From the NCBI GenBank assembly GCA_045837725.1, contig JBEWZL010000012.1, forward strand, positions 124,001 through 188,000: DNA of 64,000 nt, read 5' to 3'. Source of the stretch: Vermamoeba vermiformis. Lineage: Eukaryota; Tubulinea; Echinamoebida. Made by a program: the position numbers and the translations under genes. Positions 39,901 to 52,654 of this stretch are shown here, piece after piece. Every line of letters starts with the position of its first letter. Within the stretch, counting starts at the first letter, position 1. The notes below the pieces were generated by a model. The model had not been told where the DNA came from, ran no database searches, and worked only from the letters and a program-made list of their open reading frames with translations.

Positions 39901-40095
39901 TTGCAGGCACATTGCCACAACACCGTGTGATTAAATTGTCACCGAGACCTGTTGGTACGTCATTAATAGGAAATATTAATAATATACTCCTCACTATTGT
40001 AATTTAATAATATAATTAAGCTCTGATCTGACTAATTCTTTGTAGGCGAACAAGAACTGACTGCGCTGTTCAAAGCATCGATGAACATTTACTAG
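36966..40095 (+). CDS. ADHFE1: Hydroxyacid-oxoacid transhydrogenase (iron alcohol dehydrogenase), mitochondrial
   Basis: Transfers hydride from 4-hydroxybutyrate to 2-oxoglutarate, giving succinate semialdehyde and D-2-hydroxyglutarate. More than a dozen exons. The N-terminus [20 protein letters not shown] is basic and lacks acidic residues, like a mitochondrial presequence. Conserved: [189 protein letters not shown] and the end LFKASMNIY. The order follows human ADHFE1 closely. The intron 38613-38992 between QGAN and ISDVW contains a 5S rRNA gene on the same strand. Confidence 0.95.
38702..38820 (+). rRNA. 5S ribosomal RNA gene inside an ADHFE1 intron
   Basis: About 119 nt. The ends pair as helix I (GGGCACGAC with GTTGTGCTC, two G-U). 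Conserved 5S blocks are present: CCGTCCGATCAGCGAAGTTAAGC, TTCAGGCCTTCTTAGTACTG, GGTAGGAGACTACCTGGGAAT and CGGAGGTGTTGTGCTC. Internal promoter elements (A box aagttaagctt, C box ggtaggagac) look intact. A T-run (actttttttttcc) for Pol III termination follows directly. The unit is single here, not in an array and not next to other rRNA genes. It lies in the 380-nt intron 38613-38992. Confidence 0.95.
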
Positions 40096-40445
40096 ACAGA
40101 TGTGTCGTTGTATTGTAATAATAAATCCTATAATCCAATCCAACAATCCATGCTAACTGCTTGTGCTTCATTGCCTAACTTCATCAATGCTGGAATAGCA
40201 CTGTGTTTGACTCAACAAAGGATGGTTTGTGGTCACTCATCGACGGATCGGAATACGTTGTGACACGTGTCAAACGTACCATTAATGAGCCGCGAGTAAG
40301 AGATGCTGAGCAGTCACTTCGGCACAATATTCGTGCGCTGTGCTGTAACTACTAGCCGAAAGTATTGAGTAGTTGTGTTACGTGGAATCGAATGATAGTT
40401 ATTTGTGGTAGTACTAACAAGTCTATTTGTTTTGAAGGACTAAAA
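40096..40445. other. Convergent intergenic region with palindrome
   Basis: About 350 nt between ADHFE1 (+) and the coiled-coil gene (-). Contains one copy of the tgacacgtgtca palindrome at 40261-40272. No gene recognised. Confidence 0.5.
40261..40272. repeat. tgacacgtgtca palindrome (intergenic)
   Basis: Perfect copy between ADHFE1 and the coiled-coil gene; the only intergenic copy noticed. Confidence 0.9.
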
Positions 40446-42771
40446 TTACAAGGGTTTATTTACATTAATATTCGCAAGGTTGTTATTGTTGTTATTATTA
40501 TTGCCACTAGCCTCTAACAGCGCCAAACACTTCTTTTTCCAATCTTCAACTAGATCTTCGAGCTCTTTAATTCTATTGCCTTTTTTCTTCAATTTTTTCT
40601 TCGCTTTACGATACTTCTCGCTCTTTTCTTTCAATTGGAACTCTATTAGCTCTTTATAACTCGCTGTACTATTAAAAGTCTGATTTGTATTCGAAATTTG
40701 ATTATTTTGATGCAGATCCGCTAAAATAACGCTATATCCACTAGAGCTCATCTTATCGTACTTAGAATATATATCCGTGACTGATAGCTTAGTATTATCA
40801 TTTTCATCTTGTTTTTTGGCTCGTTTCAGCGTTCTAAATTAAAAACTATTAGTCGCGGATTCGATCCGAAAAATTATTTTCGCTTCATTAATGATTATAA
40901 GCGTGTTAATTACATATAATTCGCATACATACCCTTTTCGAGATGAAGAAGATGTATTTGCATTGTTTTCTTCTTCTGCAAAGTTGATTTTTTTCTTTGG
41001 CGACTCTTTGCTCTTTTTTGAACTAACAGATCCATAATTATTGTCTTTAATATGATCCTTATTACTGCTATTTCGTTTAATTTTCTTCTTTTGATTCTTT
41101 TGTACTGCTTCTCGTAATTCTTGTACTTCTTTAAGCAAATTTTCATTGGCTATTTTTTCGTTGATCAGATCGCGCATTTCTTGACGCATTTTATTGAACT
41201 CTAAATGCATTTCTGCCTTGAACGATGTAAAATTTTGCTCTAAATACAGTATTAGTAATTTATTCAAGGCAAACAGAACAGATCTAATTCATGAAAAAAA
41301 AAACTATTTTTAGATCTTGCTTGAACTTACGTAATTCTTCTTTTAATGATGCACTATTATTAGTAGACGATGTATAACTATCGATCCTATCGCTCGTATC
41401 GCTAAATCGTTTCCTCATATTATTGAGATCGAGATTCGGATCCAAACTCAAACTCATAGCTGCACCAGTAGTTCTCTCGCTCAAGGTAATATTATTTTCA
41501 TTTTTTCTAGGACTAGTTCGCGTCATTAATGACATTACGCCATTAGTTCGGTGCTTTGGCCGAGTACTTTTAATTGCAACTTTTCTATTCTCGGCAAGTT
41601 CCGACGCTAAAATAAAAATAATGAGTAATCGTGCGTATAATATGTTTATATATGATGTATATAATGTTTATAGTATTTAGTTAATGATTTTGAAGCGGAT
41701 CTAAGAGTTTCCGAAGAATGTACCGGATCCAACTAAAAAAATTTAGATTTGCTAAGCGAGATTTATCGACATTAAATATCGCTTCGTCATATATACTTCA
41801 TCGTTTAATAATATATCGCATTACATATTGCAAAATGTCATTAAAGTTGTAGAATTTTTTAACGGTTGAAAAACAACGGAGAATTGCAATTACAACAATT
41901 AAATTTTGAGCTACAAAATAGGGATAATAGCGTGATATTATTGCCCATATTACATGTATCTTATATGAACTTTAATATCAAGCATTTCATTATCGCGCCT
42001 TTTCAGATTTGCATTCAATCGAAAGATTTTGTACCAAATAAAGATTGAGCTCCATTAATATGGTCTTTACATTATTATATAAACATATTATCATCTCATG
42101 TTATTTTTTTAATGTTTGTTTTGTTTTCAAACGAGATCGAGCGGAGAAATTGTGTTTCAATTCTCGATCAAGGATTGTATTAACGTCGAATGGCATAATG
42201 AAGCCATATATATTCTAGAGTATATATATTTACTTACATTCTAAAAATTCCGCGTCCCAATTCAGCGCTGGTAAATGAACGGATTTGCGTTCTTGTCTTG
42301 GCGTGTTGGAAGGTATTTTGTACTCTTCAATATCAGGCAAAGAACTCGTGCGCCTTATTAACCTAGTAGTATATAAGATATGATTAATATCGCGCTCGAT
42401 AAAGAATCAGGTCTTTGCGAAGATCGAGCCGGTAAAGAAATCTGCTAACAAAAAAACTTGGCTTGCATTAATACTAAAAATATTATGCTCATATTTTAAT
42501 ACAGTATTGCTATTATATATTCATACAGTCAATCATATTAATTTCTTTATATAAAGCTGTATAATTTTTAATGTGAGACTTTGAGGTGCATCCGCTTAAT
42601 TCCTAATGCAATAATTACTTACTTCCTACTAGCAGCAACACTTTCAACTTGCTTATTAATTTCTTTACGAACTCTTTTTTTGTGTTTTGAGTCGGAGGCA
42701 GATCCGCTATCGGAACGGCCAGATCTCGCTGTATTCTTACTCTTCGTTGGCGATTGTGTTGTACTGCTCAT
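40446..42771 (-). CDS. Lysine-rich coiled-coil protein, function unknown
   Basis: About 6 exons from ATG 42771 (an in-frame ATG at 42876 would extend it). N-terminal Ser-rich segment SSTTQSPTKSKNTARSGRSD and HKKRVRKEINKQVESVAASR; exon about 42243-42363 with RRTSSLPDIEEYKIPSNTPRQ; exon about 41333-41606 with KVAIKSTRPKHRTNGVMS; then a long coiled coil (EQNFTSFKAEMHLEFNKMRQ, LLKEVQELREAVQKNQKKK) and another near the end (ELIEFQLKEKSEKYRKAKKK, RIKELEDLVEDWKKK). An Asn run (eight N) lies near the C-terminus. Many basic clusters suggest a nuclear or nucleic-acid-associated structural protein (inference). The intron about 41607-42242 is long and AT-rich. No known domain. Confidence 0.65.
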
Positions 42772-43275
42772 TATATATGGAGGTCTATCTAATCCGCATG
42801 ACGTGGAGCAGCTTTTATTGTTGTGTTCGGTGGAATTCGGAATGGTAAAATGGTGAAATGTCGTTCTGTTAGTCATTCGTCGTACAAACGGCTTTCAAAC
42901 GACAGAAATTCGACACCAATATTAGATGAATGCTGCATAATGACCATATAAAGTATAGACTGCCAAGCAACAAAATCTGTTTTCGAATCTATTGGCCAAT
43001 CGATTTTATTTGCTTGAAATTGCCTCTTAAGTACATATTAGATGATAAATTATAGTAGATCGAGCCTACATTATATAAAAATCCGTAATTAATGTTTAAA
43101 CGGAGATAGGTTTTTTGCTCTTGCAACAGAAACGGATGGAGGCATTAGTTAGATTTTTAAAATCATTTATTATTAGAACAAAAGCAAAAACGGATATTTT
43201 ACAAGAAAATTTGACAAGACAAAGAATTATTTGGCTGGATTCGCTAACTTTCTATTATAATTCTCTTCAAGCCCT
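42772..43275. other. Intergenic stretch, nothing recognised
   Basis: About 500 nt between the coiled-coil gene start (-) and the 3' end of the RasGAP receptor gene (-). AT-rich with a short antisense frame. If translation of the coiled-coil gene starts at 42876, its first exon takes the left 100 nt. Confidence 0.45.
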
Positions 43276-46200
43276 CTAGTTATTTGTTTCGACCTTAATA
43301 GGCGATCCAATGCCATTAACAACTGCTTGTAGTCTTTCATAAGCATCAGAATCCAAGTGCTCCTTGATGCGCGGCAAGCTGTAGTAGATGTGACGGTGCA
43401 ACTCGACCATACTCAGCAACAAAATGTTTTCGGGGATTTCAACTGGCTGTATGCTAGACTCACTGGTGCCGCCGGGGAGGGTCTATTCAACATAAAATCA
43501 GTACATTGTACGCGCTAGACACGTGTCAAAATGTCTCGCAACACGAGTACGTACCGCGCAATCATCGAAGAACTGATTGATCTCGTTCTGATTCTCATCG
43601 ATAAAGTCATTCAGCTTGGCCATGTGTTGTTCTTTGCCTCCGAGCTTGATGTTGTTGGCAAGGGACTGCAGTGTTTTTGTGATCAACACGAAGACTCTTC
43701 GTGCTTCTTTGCTGGGAACCTCTGAACAAAAGTGAAAAAAAACACTCGTTAGTCATCCATTCAAATAAAAAAAACAATCAAAAACGACCAAATAAAATGA
43801 CGTTGAAATGATATGAAGATGTTCTGCGTGTCAAAGATATTTGTTTTGTGTGCGATTGCTTACTTCTTGTCAAACCGTATGCTTCAGGCAAGTTGATTGC
43901 AGGGTTCAAGAATCGCAAGAAAATGAAGCCACCAATCGCGGTGTGTCTGGCGCTCGGGTACTTCTCGTTAACTTTCTCTTGCAAGTAGTGGCAGATCATG
44001 TTCAAAGGTCTATTTAGGATTAGTCAATATGACTTACAGTACTATAGAATTACGAGCAAATACTTACAAAGGAATGTGCTCGACTGACTTGAGAATCTTA
44101 GACAAGATCTGTTGAGCAGTCAAAAGCAATTGATATTTGTTGACTTTGACGTCTTCTTCTTCTCCCAAAAGTACTGGATCCATCTGAACAAACACAAGTT
44201 AGTTATCAGTCTCAAAAAAAAAGTGACCCGTGTCAACAAGGACGAGATCGCGAGATGACTTACTTCAGTTGAGATTTCACCAGCTGAGGTCTTTTCAACG
44301 AGCAAGAAAATGTCGTCGCTGAGCGTGTTCCACAAGTACTCCAATCCGACCAACTTGCTGTAGAACTTCCAAGCAGTAGTCGTGACGGTGTTGCCACGGA
44401 ACAAGGTACCTTCGTTGGTGTTGTGTTCGCTCAACTCCCTGTCAATCAACGAGTACATGAGGGGCAAGAATCGGCCTTGAGACTCGAACACGTAAGTGAT
44501 GGCTTGTGACACGCGGTCAATGTCAGTGGCACTGGTCACATCTTCATGCACAAGCGCCGTCAAAATGCGCATGTCCTTCTCAGTGATCAACTAAAAACAC
44601 ATCCAAAGTTAGTTCCTCGAGCTTGTCAAATGTTAATAAGGGTCTTATTATACTGACCTCCTTAAGCTTCTGCAAGCCCGGGACGTAAGTGTCACGATCT
44701 TTACGCGGGAGTTTGGACTCAGTCATGGACTTTCCGAAGGCGATGGGCAAGAACTCAGGAGGACCAGGCTTGCGCTTCAACAAAGTAGCGTCGTTAACCC
44801 CACCGCGAGCTCTGCGGCGCAAGAAAATGACGAGCAAGACAACACCACCGATGATGATCAGACCGGCGGGAATGAACAACAAGTACAAGAGTGGATCTGC
44901 TTGGTAGTCCGGGCATTGGTTCTGTTACATCACAAATCGTTAGTAAAGCCAATAGTACTACATCCTATGATATTATTTGGGTATGATCAAGTGAAAATTG
45001 AGCAAGATTTTCGCCGTCGTTATGGATTCGTTTCTCGTCTTAGCGAGATAACGTCATCTATTGCTAAGTGAACGGCGTAATTAATCCTCTCATTATGACT
45101 ACTTACAGCTTGACCGGATGAAATAGCGACACTATTGCCGCTAGGACAGCTTTCGGGAGCACGGCAAGCCCCAACATCGCGACACCACACGCAGCCTGAA
45201 GGGAACGAGGATCCGGTTTGTTTGATGCAAGCCACGCAGCTAGTCTTCTCGTTATGACAACCTACGCATTGCGAAAAGATTGAGTCAAATTTACTCTGAA
45301 AATTCGCACGTGAAAGAGTGGATTTGAAAATGGACTGGAAACACAAATTATCCATTGACCGGAGTTTGGGAATTATAATTAATTATCCATGGATCGATTA
45401 TAAAAGGAATAATGTTAAATTACGATTAATTCAAGAAACGTACCGACAAATTCCCATTGTGCACCGGTGTTCAAGTACACCAACTTGCCATCACCAATAA
45501 AGCCAGGGGTGCTGACCGTTCCGAATGGAGTATTGTAGGCTGTTTTAATATGATTAGTATTGTCACGCGTAACAATTTACTCCGAAACTAAAAATTACTA
45601 GTTTTGACTTGGTGACAGGTGTCATAAAGTGTCACACAGATTGCAATCAATTTAAAAATTAAGTAATGTTGTGGCTGCGCGTGGAATTCGATTTAAGCAG
45701 CTGTAAGGTTATTATATGCGAAGAATCTGTATAGTACTTACAATAGTAAGTCAAAACAGGCCAAGAAGTTAACGGATCAATTCCGCTCGTGGAGAAATTG
45801 AAGTTCAAAGTGAGCTTGCCGTTAAAGTAACCAGTGCCGTTAATCACCATAGAATCGGTATCTACATTGTTGGTACCAGCTATGTAAAACAACAAATCAG
45901 AAAGTAAATTCGCAATCTTGGCCAGAATCTTCGTGACATCAACTTTGAAATTATTCCAGAACTTTGAAATTTAACTAAACTTGATCTTTTGATATATATA
46001 ACGTACCGATAGAGAAGATAAGTTCACCAGTGTTAGCATTTTGATTGAAATCGCCGATCAGTTGGAAAGTACGGGCATTGTTCTTCGAGGGGGCAGTGGC
46101 ATTGCCGATGTAAATAGCGCCGTTGTTATTGATTGTACCAGTCATAATGCCTTGCAACTCCAAGACACCGTCGTTCTGAAGATTTTGTACGGTCAATGAG

Positions 46201-49200
46201 CCTCCAGGATTGACTGCCACATAAGTGGATGGGGCATCTTGGTAGATGGCTCGCTTGCCCGAAGCTTTTGTTTGAATAAAACGACCAGATGAAGCACCGA
46301 GAGTACCACTAACTGTAATGATACCCTTGTTGATGAAATCAACGTTGCCAGAGTCAACAATGACATTCTAAATAAATTTTTGTTAGAAACCGGATCTCGA
46401 TCAAAGAAATATTTGTGGGGATTAATTTTTTGACCTTCAACCAATTAAATATATCTCCATATACATATATGTTATATTGGCAGTCTTACCTTGGGAATGG
46501 TCACATCACCGACGAAGGTAAAGGTCGATCCTTGTCCGTTGAACTGTAAATCGTCTCCGTTACCGCCAACAATGATGGTGTTAACGATAACATTGATGTT
46601 AGACAAGTATTTGCCAGAACCAGATTGGAAGAGAAGATTGTTGACGGTCAAACTGTTGCTTCCAGTTCCGCTAAATCCACCGCTGATCCAGGTAACTGTA
46701 TCGAGAGTGGAGAGACTTGGAGGAATGTTGAAATAACCGCCGTTGAGATTAATAGCGGTAAATATTTGGGTAACATTAGGCTCAGGTTGGAACTCGATCT
46801 GACCACCAGCAGTTGTAACGGATCCGTTGAATTCGCAGGTGATAATCAGCTTGCCAGAAACTACTTCAACAGTGCCTTCGGAAACGTCCAAGCTACCAGC
46901 TACATTCAAAACAATTATTAGATCAAACTAATTCTAAAACCATAATGCCGCGAAAGCGCGATCTGTAGAGGCCTCAAATAATTGAATAAAGCTGCCTTAT
47001 TATAGATTATAGCCATATATTGTTACTTACGTCCGCTAATGTAACCAACACTGCCTTCAGGCAAGAGCACTCTCAACTTGCTAACAACTTTCAAGTTCGT
47101 ACTAGCATCAAGAATGAAGGTTAAACCACCATTCGGACCAGCGTTTTTGCTAAATAAGACGATGTTAGCACCTAGTTGTTATTTACACGCTTAAACGACA
47201 AATTCGTTCGTGGATCGCATCCACAAAATTCAAATACGTACAATTCAAGAGTAGTAACGCGAAGGTTAGGGCCAACTAAAGTAGAGTTCATGCTGAGCGC
47301 AACAGTCAAGCCAGAAAGGCTGGTTCCATCAGCAAACTGCAATTGACCACCGTAAATACCAAGGTTGCGATTGAGAGTGGTCAAAGTGTAACTAAGAATG
47401 GATCCGGGACCCGAAGCAAGACGAACATAATCTGCATATGAATCTCCAACCAAACTAAGAAGAAATCAGTGAGTACACCATAAAAAAGTTGGATGCGGAT
47501 GCACTTACTTTGTGTCCACTACTTGAACGAAGCCGTTATCATAAATGCTGAATGTCTGCATAATGTTAACACCGGTCGTCTTGACACCAACTATAGCTCT
47601 AGTATCCTCAGGAATGACGGTACCAGTGGCGCTACCAGACAAAATAACACGAGCTCCAGCAGCGATGTTCAAGTAATTGCCAGTGACTCCGTCGTCCGTC
47701 AAGTCTGTAGCTAAGACGGTGCCTGACACGATAGTTCCGTTGGCTTGGATCAGCTTGCCGATATGGAAGTCAATGTCGGCAACAACTTTATCGACCACTC
47801 GCAACCAGCTGGTTGAAATCAGATCCGTTTGAATGACGGTGGTACCCGACAAAGCTTCAATATGGCAACCACTCATCGTAGTAGCTGAAATAATTCGTCA
47901 TTAGTAAAAATTGTGGAGGGTTTTTAATCTAAATATGGACTATCGAATCAACTGTTCTAATCATGATCTGATTGATTTTGAAACTTTACAACAGAAAAAT
48001 AAAGAATTAAATTTCGATAGATTGATTTAAAGAGCATCGTGGCTGTTTGAAAAAAAGATGATACTTACTTGACTTAAAGTAACAGAAGTTGGCTTGGCAG
48101 GAAACATAGCCGTTGGAACTTGAAGTAAAAGAACCTTCAACATCGGCTGTACTGATACCCCCGTTCAAGGGAATAGGAACGCCGACGAGACTCAGGCTAA
48201 GAGAGCAATTAGGTCATGCATTCGTATCGTGGCCAGATCCAGATCCGGATCCAGCATAAGCATTTTACTTACGCTGCGCCAGCCGATGAATCAGAGTTAG
48301 AAATATCCCAGGTGCCCTTAATATCAGCGTAATTTGCGGAGATGATGAAACGACTGACGGCGTTGTTGGTAGAAGGAGTGGTAAAAACATTCAAGTACAC
48401 CTTCTCACTGTACAAGCTCCCTGAAACTCCTTTGCCGGGGAAAACGACGTTTCCACTATCAGACAACGAGATTAGGCACGTTATATATGATAGGGCTCTA
48501 CTTACGTAAGAGTAACGTTCATGACGCAGCAGTCAGTGTCGTAAGCAGTGCACGTGTTGCAAGTTCGATCGTCGGTCGTGAGTGAAGTTTCATTGAAGGT
48601 CGACACAACGACAGAACGACCAGAAAGACTGCCGGTCAAATCGATCGTGCCAAGAGTCCAAGTTTTTTCGGTAAAACTGGCGCCGACTGACTTAGACCAC
48701 TCACTTCTGTACAGCAAGCTCAGACCCCTACAACGCATTTAGTAATTGACCATGTTTCGCCTAACAACGCTTAATCTGACTTACTTTCCGACCCTAGTAG
48801 CACCTGAGATAGTGCTGCGAAGCTCGAGCGTAGTTTGGGAACTTTCAATCTGGCTGTACACTACCGAGAAGAGCGTAAGTTTCGATAACAATAAGCGCTC
48901 GAGCAAGTTGTTTTGACTTACCGCTTGCAACTGGCCATGCAATACCACCAACGGGCTGTAGTGCATTGGTAATACTAGCACCACCACCAACGACCAGGTT
49001 TAAAAGAGATCCAGAGTCGAATCTCGGAGCGGGTGAAGCAGCAGTCAGGGACAATCGTCCTTGCAAGTTAAAGGTGATATTGGCATTGCTTTGCAGCCAT
49101 ATAGTACCCCAATTTGTATCGGCAAAAATACCCACACGGCCAGTAGTAGCACTAAATTGCAATAATTAGAATCCGGAATCTAGATCGAATAAAAAAAACC

Positions 49201-49774
49201 TCGATTTAAAGGTAGCAACCGAATCTTAGGATAATTAACAAGTATAATAACTTACGAAGTAAAGATTGCTCGATCTGCAACACCTGGCACTCCACTGGGC
49301 GACCAGCTGGTCGCTACACCTACAGAAGCGTCGTCTAACAATTTGTTAGCTCTTAGTAATTACGCAATAGTTAACTATATATTAATTTAACGAGGTACGT
49401 ACTACCGCCAATGAAGGTGTAGTCTGTTTGCGCTGAGACGTAAGAGCAAAACCCTGCGAGAAAACGTTAGCGTAGAGCTCAAATAGCATTAGAAATATAA
49501 GGTCATATTTAAAATTCGCTAATACTTCGAGTCCAACACCGGACACGTGTAAATGAAACAGATGCAGCTAAATTAAGCGCAGGTAGAAAATTAACATATT
49601 TAAAGGCTGCTCGCAAGAATTGTAGGACTTATGATGGTTAATTATATTGACAAGGTGATTTTCCAAAATTGTCAGAAGAGCGTTGAGTTGGATGTGACTG
49701 GGTAAGTAACGATTACAGTTAAAATACATACCAGCAATTGCGAGGATAAGAATTAATAAACCTCTGCTATTCAT
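43276..49774 (-). CDS. Plexin-like receptor: signal peptide, beta-rich ectodomain, PSI, TM, RasGAP (paralogue 1)
   Basis: Large multi-exon gene (more than 20 exons, well over 1,200 residues) from ATG 49774 to TAG 43276. Signal peptide MNSRGLLILILAIAG. Ectodomain 45400-49450 is Ser/Thr/Asn/Gly-rich and repetitive, with beta-solenoid-like runs (SGCHIEALSGTTVIQTDL, GSLDVSEGTVEVVSGKLII, SKNNARTFQLIGDFNQ) and one Cys cluster (CNTCTAYDTDCCVMN). PSI domain about 45110-45270: GCHNEKTSCVACIKQTG, GCVWCRDVGACRAPESC. TM segment YLLFIPAGLIIIGGVVLLVI with RRRARGG stop-transfer, then KPGPPEFLPIAFG. The cytoplasmic RasGAP has TLFRGNTVTTTAWKFYSKLV (arginine finger LFRGN) and GGFIFLRFLNPAINLPE (FLR..NPA), both as in neurofibromin-type GAPs. 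Expected to switch off Ras at the membrane in response to ligand or contact. Confidence 0.85.
43517..43528. repeat. agacacgtgtca near-palindrome (receptor 1 intron)
   Basis: One-base variant of the 12-mer in an intron of receptor paralogue 1. Confidence 0.85.
43544..43933 (-). repeat. Arm 1 of near-identical inverted GAP segment (with intron)
   Basis: Reverse complement of 58290-58680. Covers two GAP exons plus the intron between them. The intron sequence (from gtaagcaatcgcacac through the T-run to ttcag) is almost identical between the two receptor genes, with a short divergent patch in the middle. Confidence 0.85.
44140..44375 (-). repeat. Second near-identical segment of paralogue 1
   Basis: Reverse complement of about 57910-58150. 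Exon ends and the intron between GEISTE and MDPVLLGEEED match almost base for base, including the intron, while coding sequence further out diverges. Confidence 0.75.
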
Positions 49775-50472
49775 GATAATTATAGAATACAAATTTAGCG
49801 AAACTGATCTCGGGTTGCAAAATCTAGTCCGTTTTGATTAATTGTTGACTTCTGTTCTTCAGGGACTGTCGAAAAACAAAAGAAAACACTGTCTAACTAA
49901 TAAATAAAGTAGAGTTCGCAATTGTGTTCGCGACTCGAAGCGTAGAATAAAAAAATTGGTAAAGATTTTGTTTTCGGTTGATTCTGTCACGTTTTGGAGA
50001 CCGTAGGATGACCATATATTATCGTATAATAGTTCTCCTAGCAAATAGAATCATGAAGGAGGCATTGCCGGGTAAACAACAGCAAGAGTAAAAGTTTGAA
50101 TCGCACAAGATCCTGTCACGCGCATCTGTCATTGTTAACCGCAATTTATGGTTCTCCTAATCCGCAATAGTTAATTGATTCGTAACACCGCCAAGTAGAA
50201 ATAACAATTTCTATTGTGACATCCGGGGGCAACCCGAAAAAAACCTCAAAAATGGAATCCCGCGCAAGATCCAGATTCAATCGTGAATAAGCCGGAACTA
50301 TCTAGCAACTTATACTCCTCGTATTCTTATGGAAATCCACTTGCTAGCTCGAAAATAAAGACTGCCAGTAAGTCAGGTTCGTTCACCGAATATATTTGAT
50401 TGCCACATAAAGTAAAAGACATACTATGACGTATACGAACATACAATTGAATTGGAGCTGTTTACGAGGCAC
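49775..50472. other. Intergenic: receptor promoter and M15 peptidase 3' flank
   Basis: About 700 nt between two minus-strand genes. No gene, RNA or repeat recognised. Confidence 0.5.
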
Positions 50473-51601
50473 TTAGCAGCCGAGAGGGAAGCCTTGAATC
50501 GGCGACTAATGTTTTGAAATCTCGTTAGATGGTTTGTCATTGCAATTTTTCGATGCCCGAAACACTTACGCTGAGAATCGCGTTTTCAACCTTCTGGCCG
50601 TAAATTCCATCTTCGTCCAAAGTCGACTCGGGGTTATTTCTGTTCCACAGCTTTTGGAAAGCAAGAACTGACAATTTTCTACCGATAATATCATTAGTAA
50701 ATCAAGAAATAATTCTTCCGCAGTTCCGATAACGAATTATGTGTGTATATTCATATAAGCATTCTTACTTTACGTCTTCGCCGCCAGCAACGTAATCAAA
50801 GTGTACGGGATCAGATGAACCAAAATATTTCCATCCATTACTCTCAAGAGTAGATTTCCAAGCAGCAGCGTTGTCGATATCAATAGAAAGACCACCGTTA
50901 TGGTTGCTAGCGCCTATTGTCATGATTGAAGGTTAGATCGCGAACTAGGAATCACGATTTAGACTTACCAGGCTTTCCGGCCAAAGGAATACCGCATTTT
51001 CCCTTTAGAAACCATTTATAGAGCATAAGCTGTTGCGGGAGAGTTCTCAAAGCGCTGTTAATCTTCATTTTCATGTCAGATTTCGCATTCAAGGCAGCAG
51101 CAAGGGCTTCGGCAGCGGGGTTTTGAAGGAAAGGAACTACTTTAACTAATAAAAAGCCGTTAGACTAGCTAGTCGACATATTTATACATTAAAAATTAAT
51201 TTTTGAAAGCGGGCTAGAAATGCGTACCTGCAGGCCCGAGATCCAGATTGCTTGCCAAGTAGCTGATATCTGCAAAAAGATCCGTTTGAAGGCAATTTAA
51301 CTCTGTTACCAATTGTCTAGCAAGCCCTTCGAGCACTCCAGTGTTGCATCCGGCATCAGTTATAGCTACAGAAAATTCTGATCAGTACATTTTACCTCAA
51401 AATTGCTGAGCTATTAGCAGGCTGCCGAATATTATTTTATGCGATACTTACCATCATTAACCGTTTGGCTAACAGCGGCTCCGCAAACTGTAACCAGAAT
51501 CTGGAAACAATTAGAAGGTATTCTCGCACCTTGTGAACAGTACTGCAACGCGAATAAATATGCGATGTACTTACAAAAACAGCGAGTTGCAGCTTGTTCA
51601 T
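50473..51601 (-). CDS. Secreted M15 D,D-carboxypeptidase with peptidoglycan-binding domain
   Basis: About 220 residues from 7 exons, ATG 51601. Signal peptide MNKLQLAVFILVTVCGAAVSQ. Then GCNTGVLEGLARQLVTELNC, KINSALRTLPQQLMLYKWF and GKCGIPLAGKPGASNHNGG. The zinc site of peptidase M15 (VanY/D-Ala-D-Ala carboxypeptidase) is HNGGLSID (H-x6-D) with DPVHFDYV further on. The C-terminus carries a PG_binding_1-type repeat (LSVLAFQKLWNRNNPES, DEDGIYGQKVENAI) and ends SPIQGFPLGC. This layout is typical of bacterial, for example myxobacterial, proteins. It would trim cross-linked bacterial peptidoglycan. Introns and the eukaryotic signal peptide show it is a resident host gene, so lateral transfer from bacteria is likely. 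Role in bacterial feeding or defence is inference. Confidence 0.88.
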
Positions 51602-52654
51602 GTTGTTGTGTTTGTGTTGTACTGCGATGTATCAAGAAAAGGATCGAACCAACAACCGGTCCTTGTTGCCAAGCCAAGACATAGCCAGGAACAACAGCTT
51701 GCAAGATGACTTAATATATGCATCGTAGACTGGGAATCAGTCGAGAAGAGGCAACTTAGGTCCGTTGGCTCTGTGAACGAGATCAGCCACTGGTACGTAC
51801 TTTATGCAAAGGTCATGCAATTCAAATAGTATACCAACTGAACCTAAGTTGAATAGTTATAATTATTTCCATAAGAGATAATATTTACAAGAATGGCGAA
51901 AGAAATTTTCAATTGGAACGGTCAGATTTGTTTGCTTGCAACTTAATTAGGTTAAAAAAAAATTGAACGTTGAATTTATGAGGCAAATATAATTTTTGTT
52001 TTGTTGTTTGAATATTTTTCATTGTTTTTTGAATTTTGTTCACCCGTGCAGAGCTAAATCAAGATGAGCGCTATTTATGGAGCAGTTTCAATAAGTAATA
52101 TAAGTATGCTTTAATTAAAAACATGCTACCTATATTCTCGAATAGCAAAACTGCAATAGGTCCGTTTGCCATTTTGCAGATTGCAAAACCAACGCATTTG
52201 CAACGGCCACGGTCTTAAATTGTTACTCAGTATGGTCATGTTATCCTACGTACGACTTGGCATCATTGTGATGCCTTCATGTTTTCGAACGAGTCACAAT
52301 AAATGCATCTGCATGAAATCCTGTCTGCAGCAGAAACTGACAGGATGACATCTGGCTTCAGAAAACGAACAAAAAAACTCTTTTGCATTTATTTTTCCTC
52401 TGTAAACGACACACAAGCAAGACCTAGCGAGTAGTATCATTATATTTTGTGATACTTTGTGTGGCTCGATATTCGTTTGTACATAGTTATTTAGCGCACG
52501 GTATGTCGTTGGCGATCGGATTCAATTAAATGACGCGGAATATGCATGCGTTAAGCGACATTATTCCGCTCATGCTATAGTCTTTGATAATATACTTCAA
52601 TTCGTATCAACTAACCTGAGTTCAATGTTGCAGAATAACGATCAAAAAAAGAGG
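51602..52654. other. 1-kb divergent promoter region
   Basis: Lies between the M15 peptidase gene (-) and receptor paralogue 2 (+). Small open frames on both strands (51439-51704, 52166-52348) have no domain or splice logic. AT-rich; possible shared promoter for the two genes. Confidence 0.5.

Noticed and set aside
51600-51720. tRNA-like stretch (ggatcgaacc context) near the M15 gene start
   Set aside because: On the minus strand the T-arm-like part does not pair and no acceptor stem or anticodon arm can be formed.
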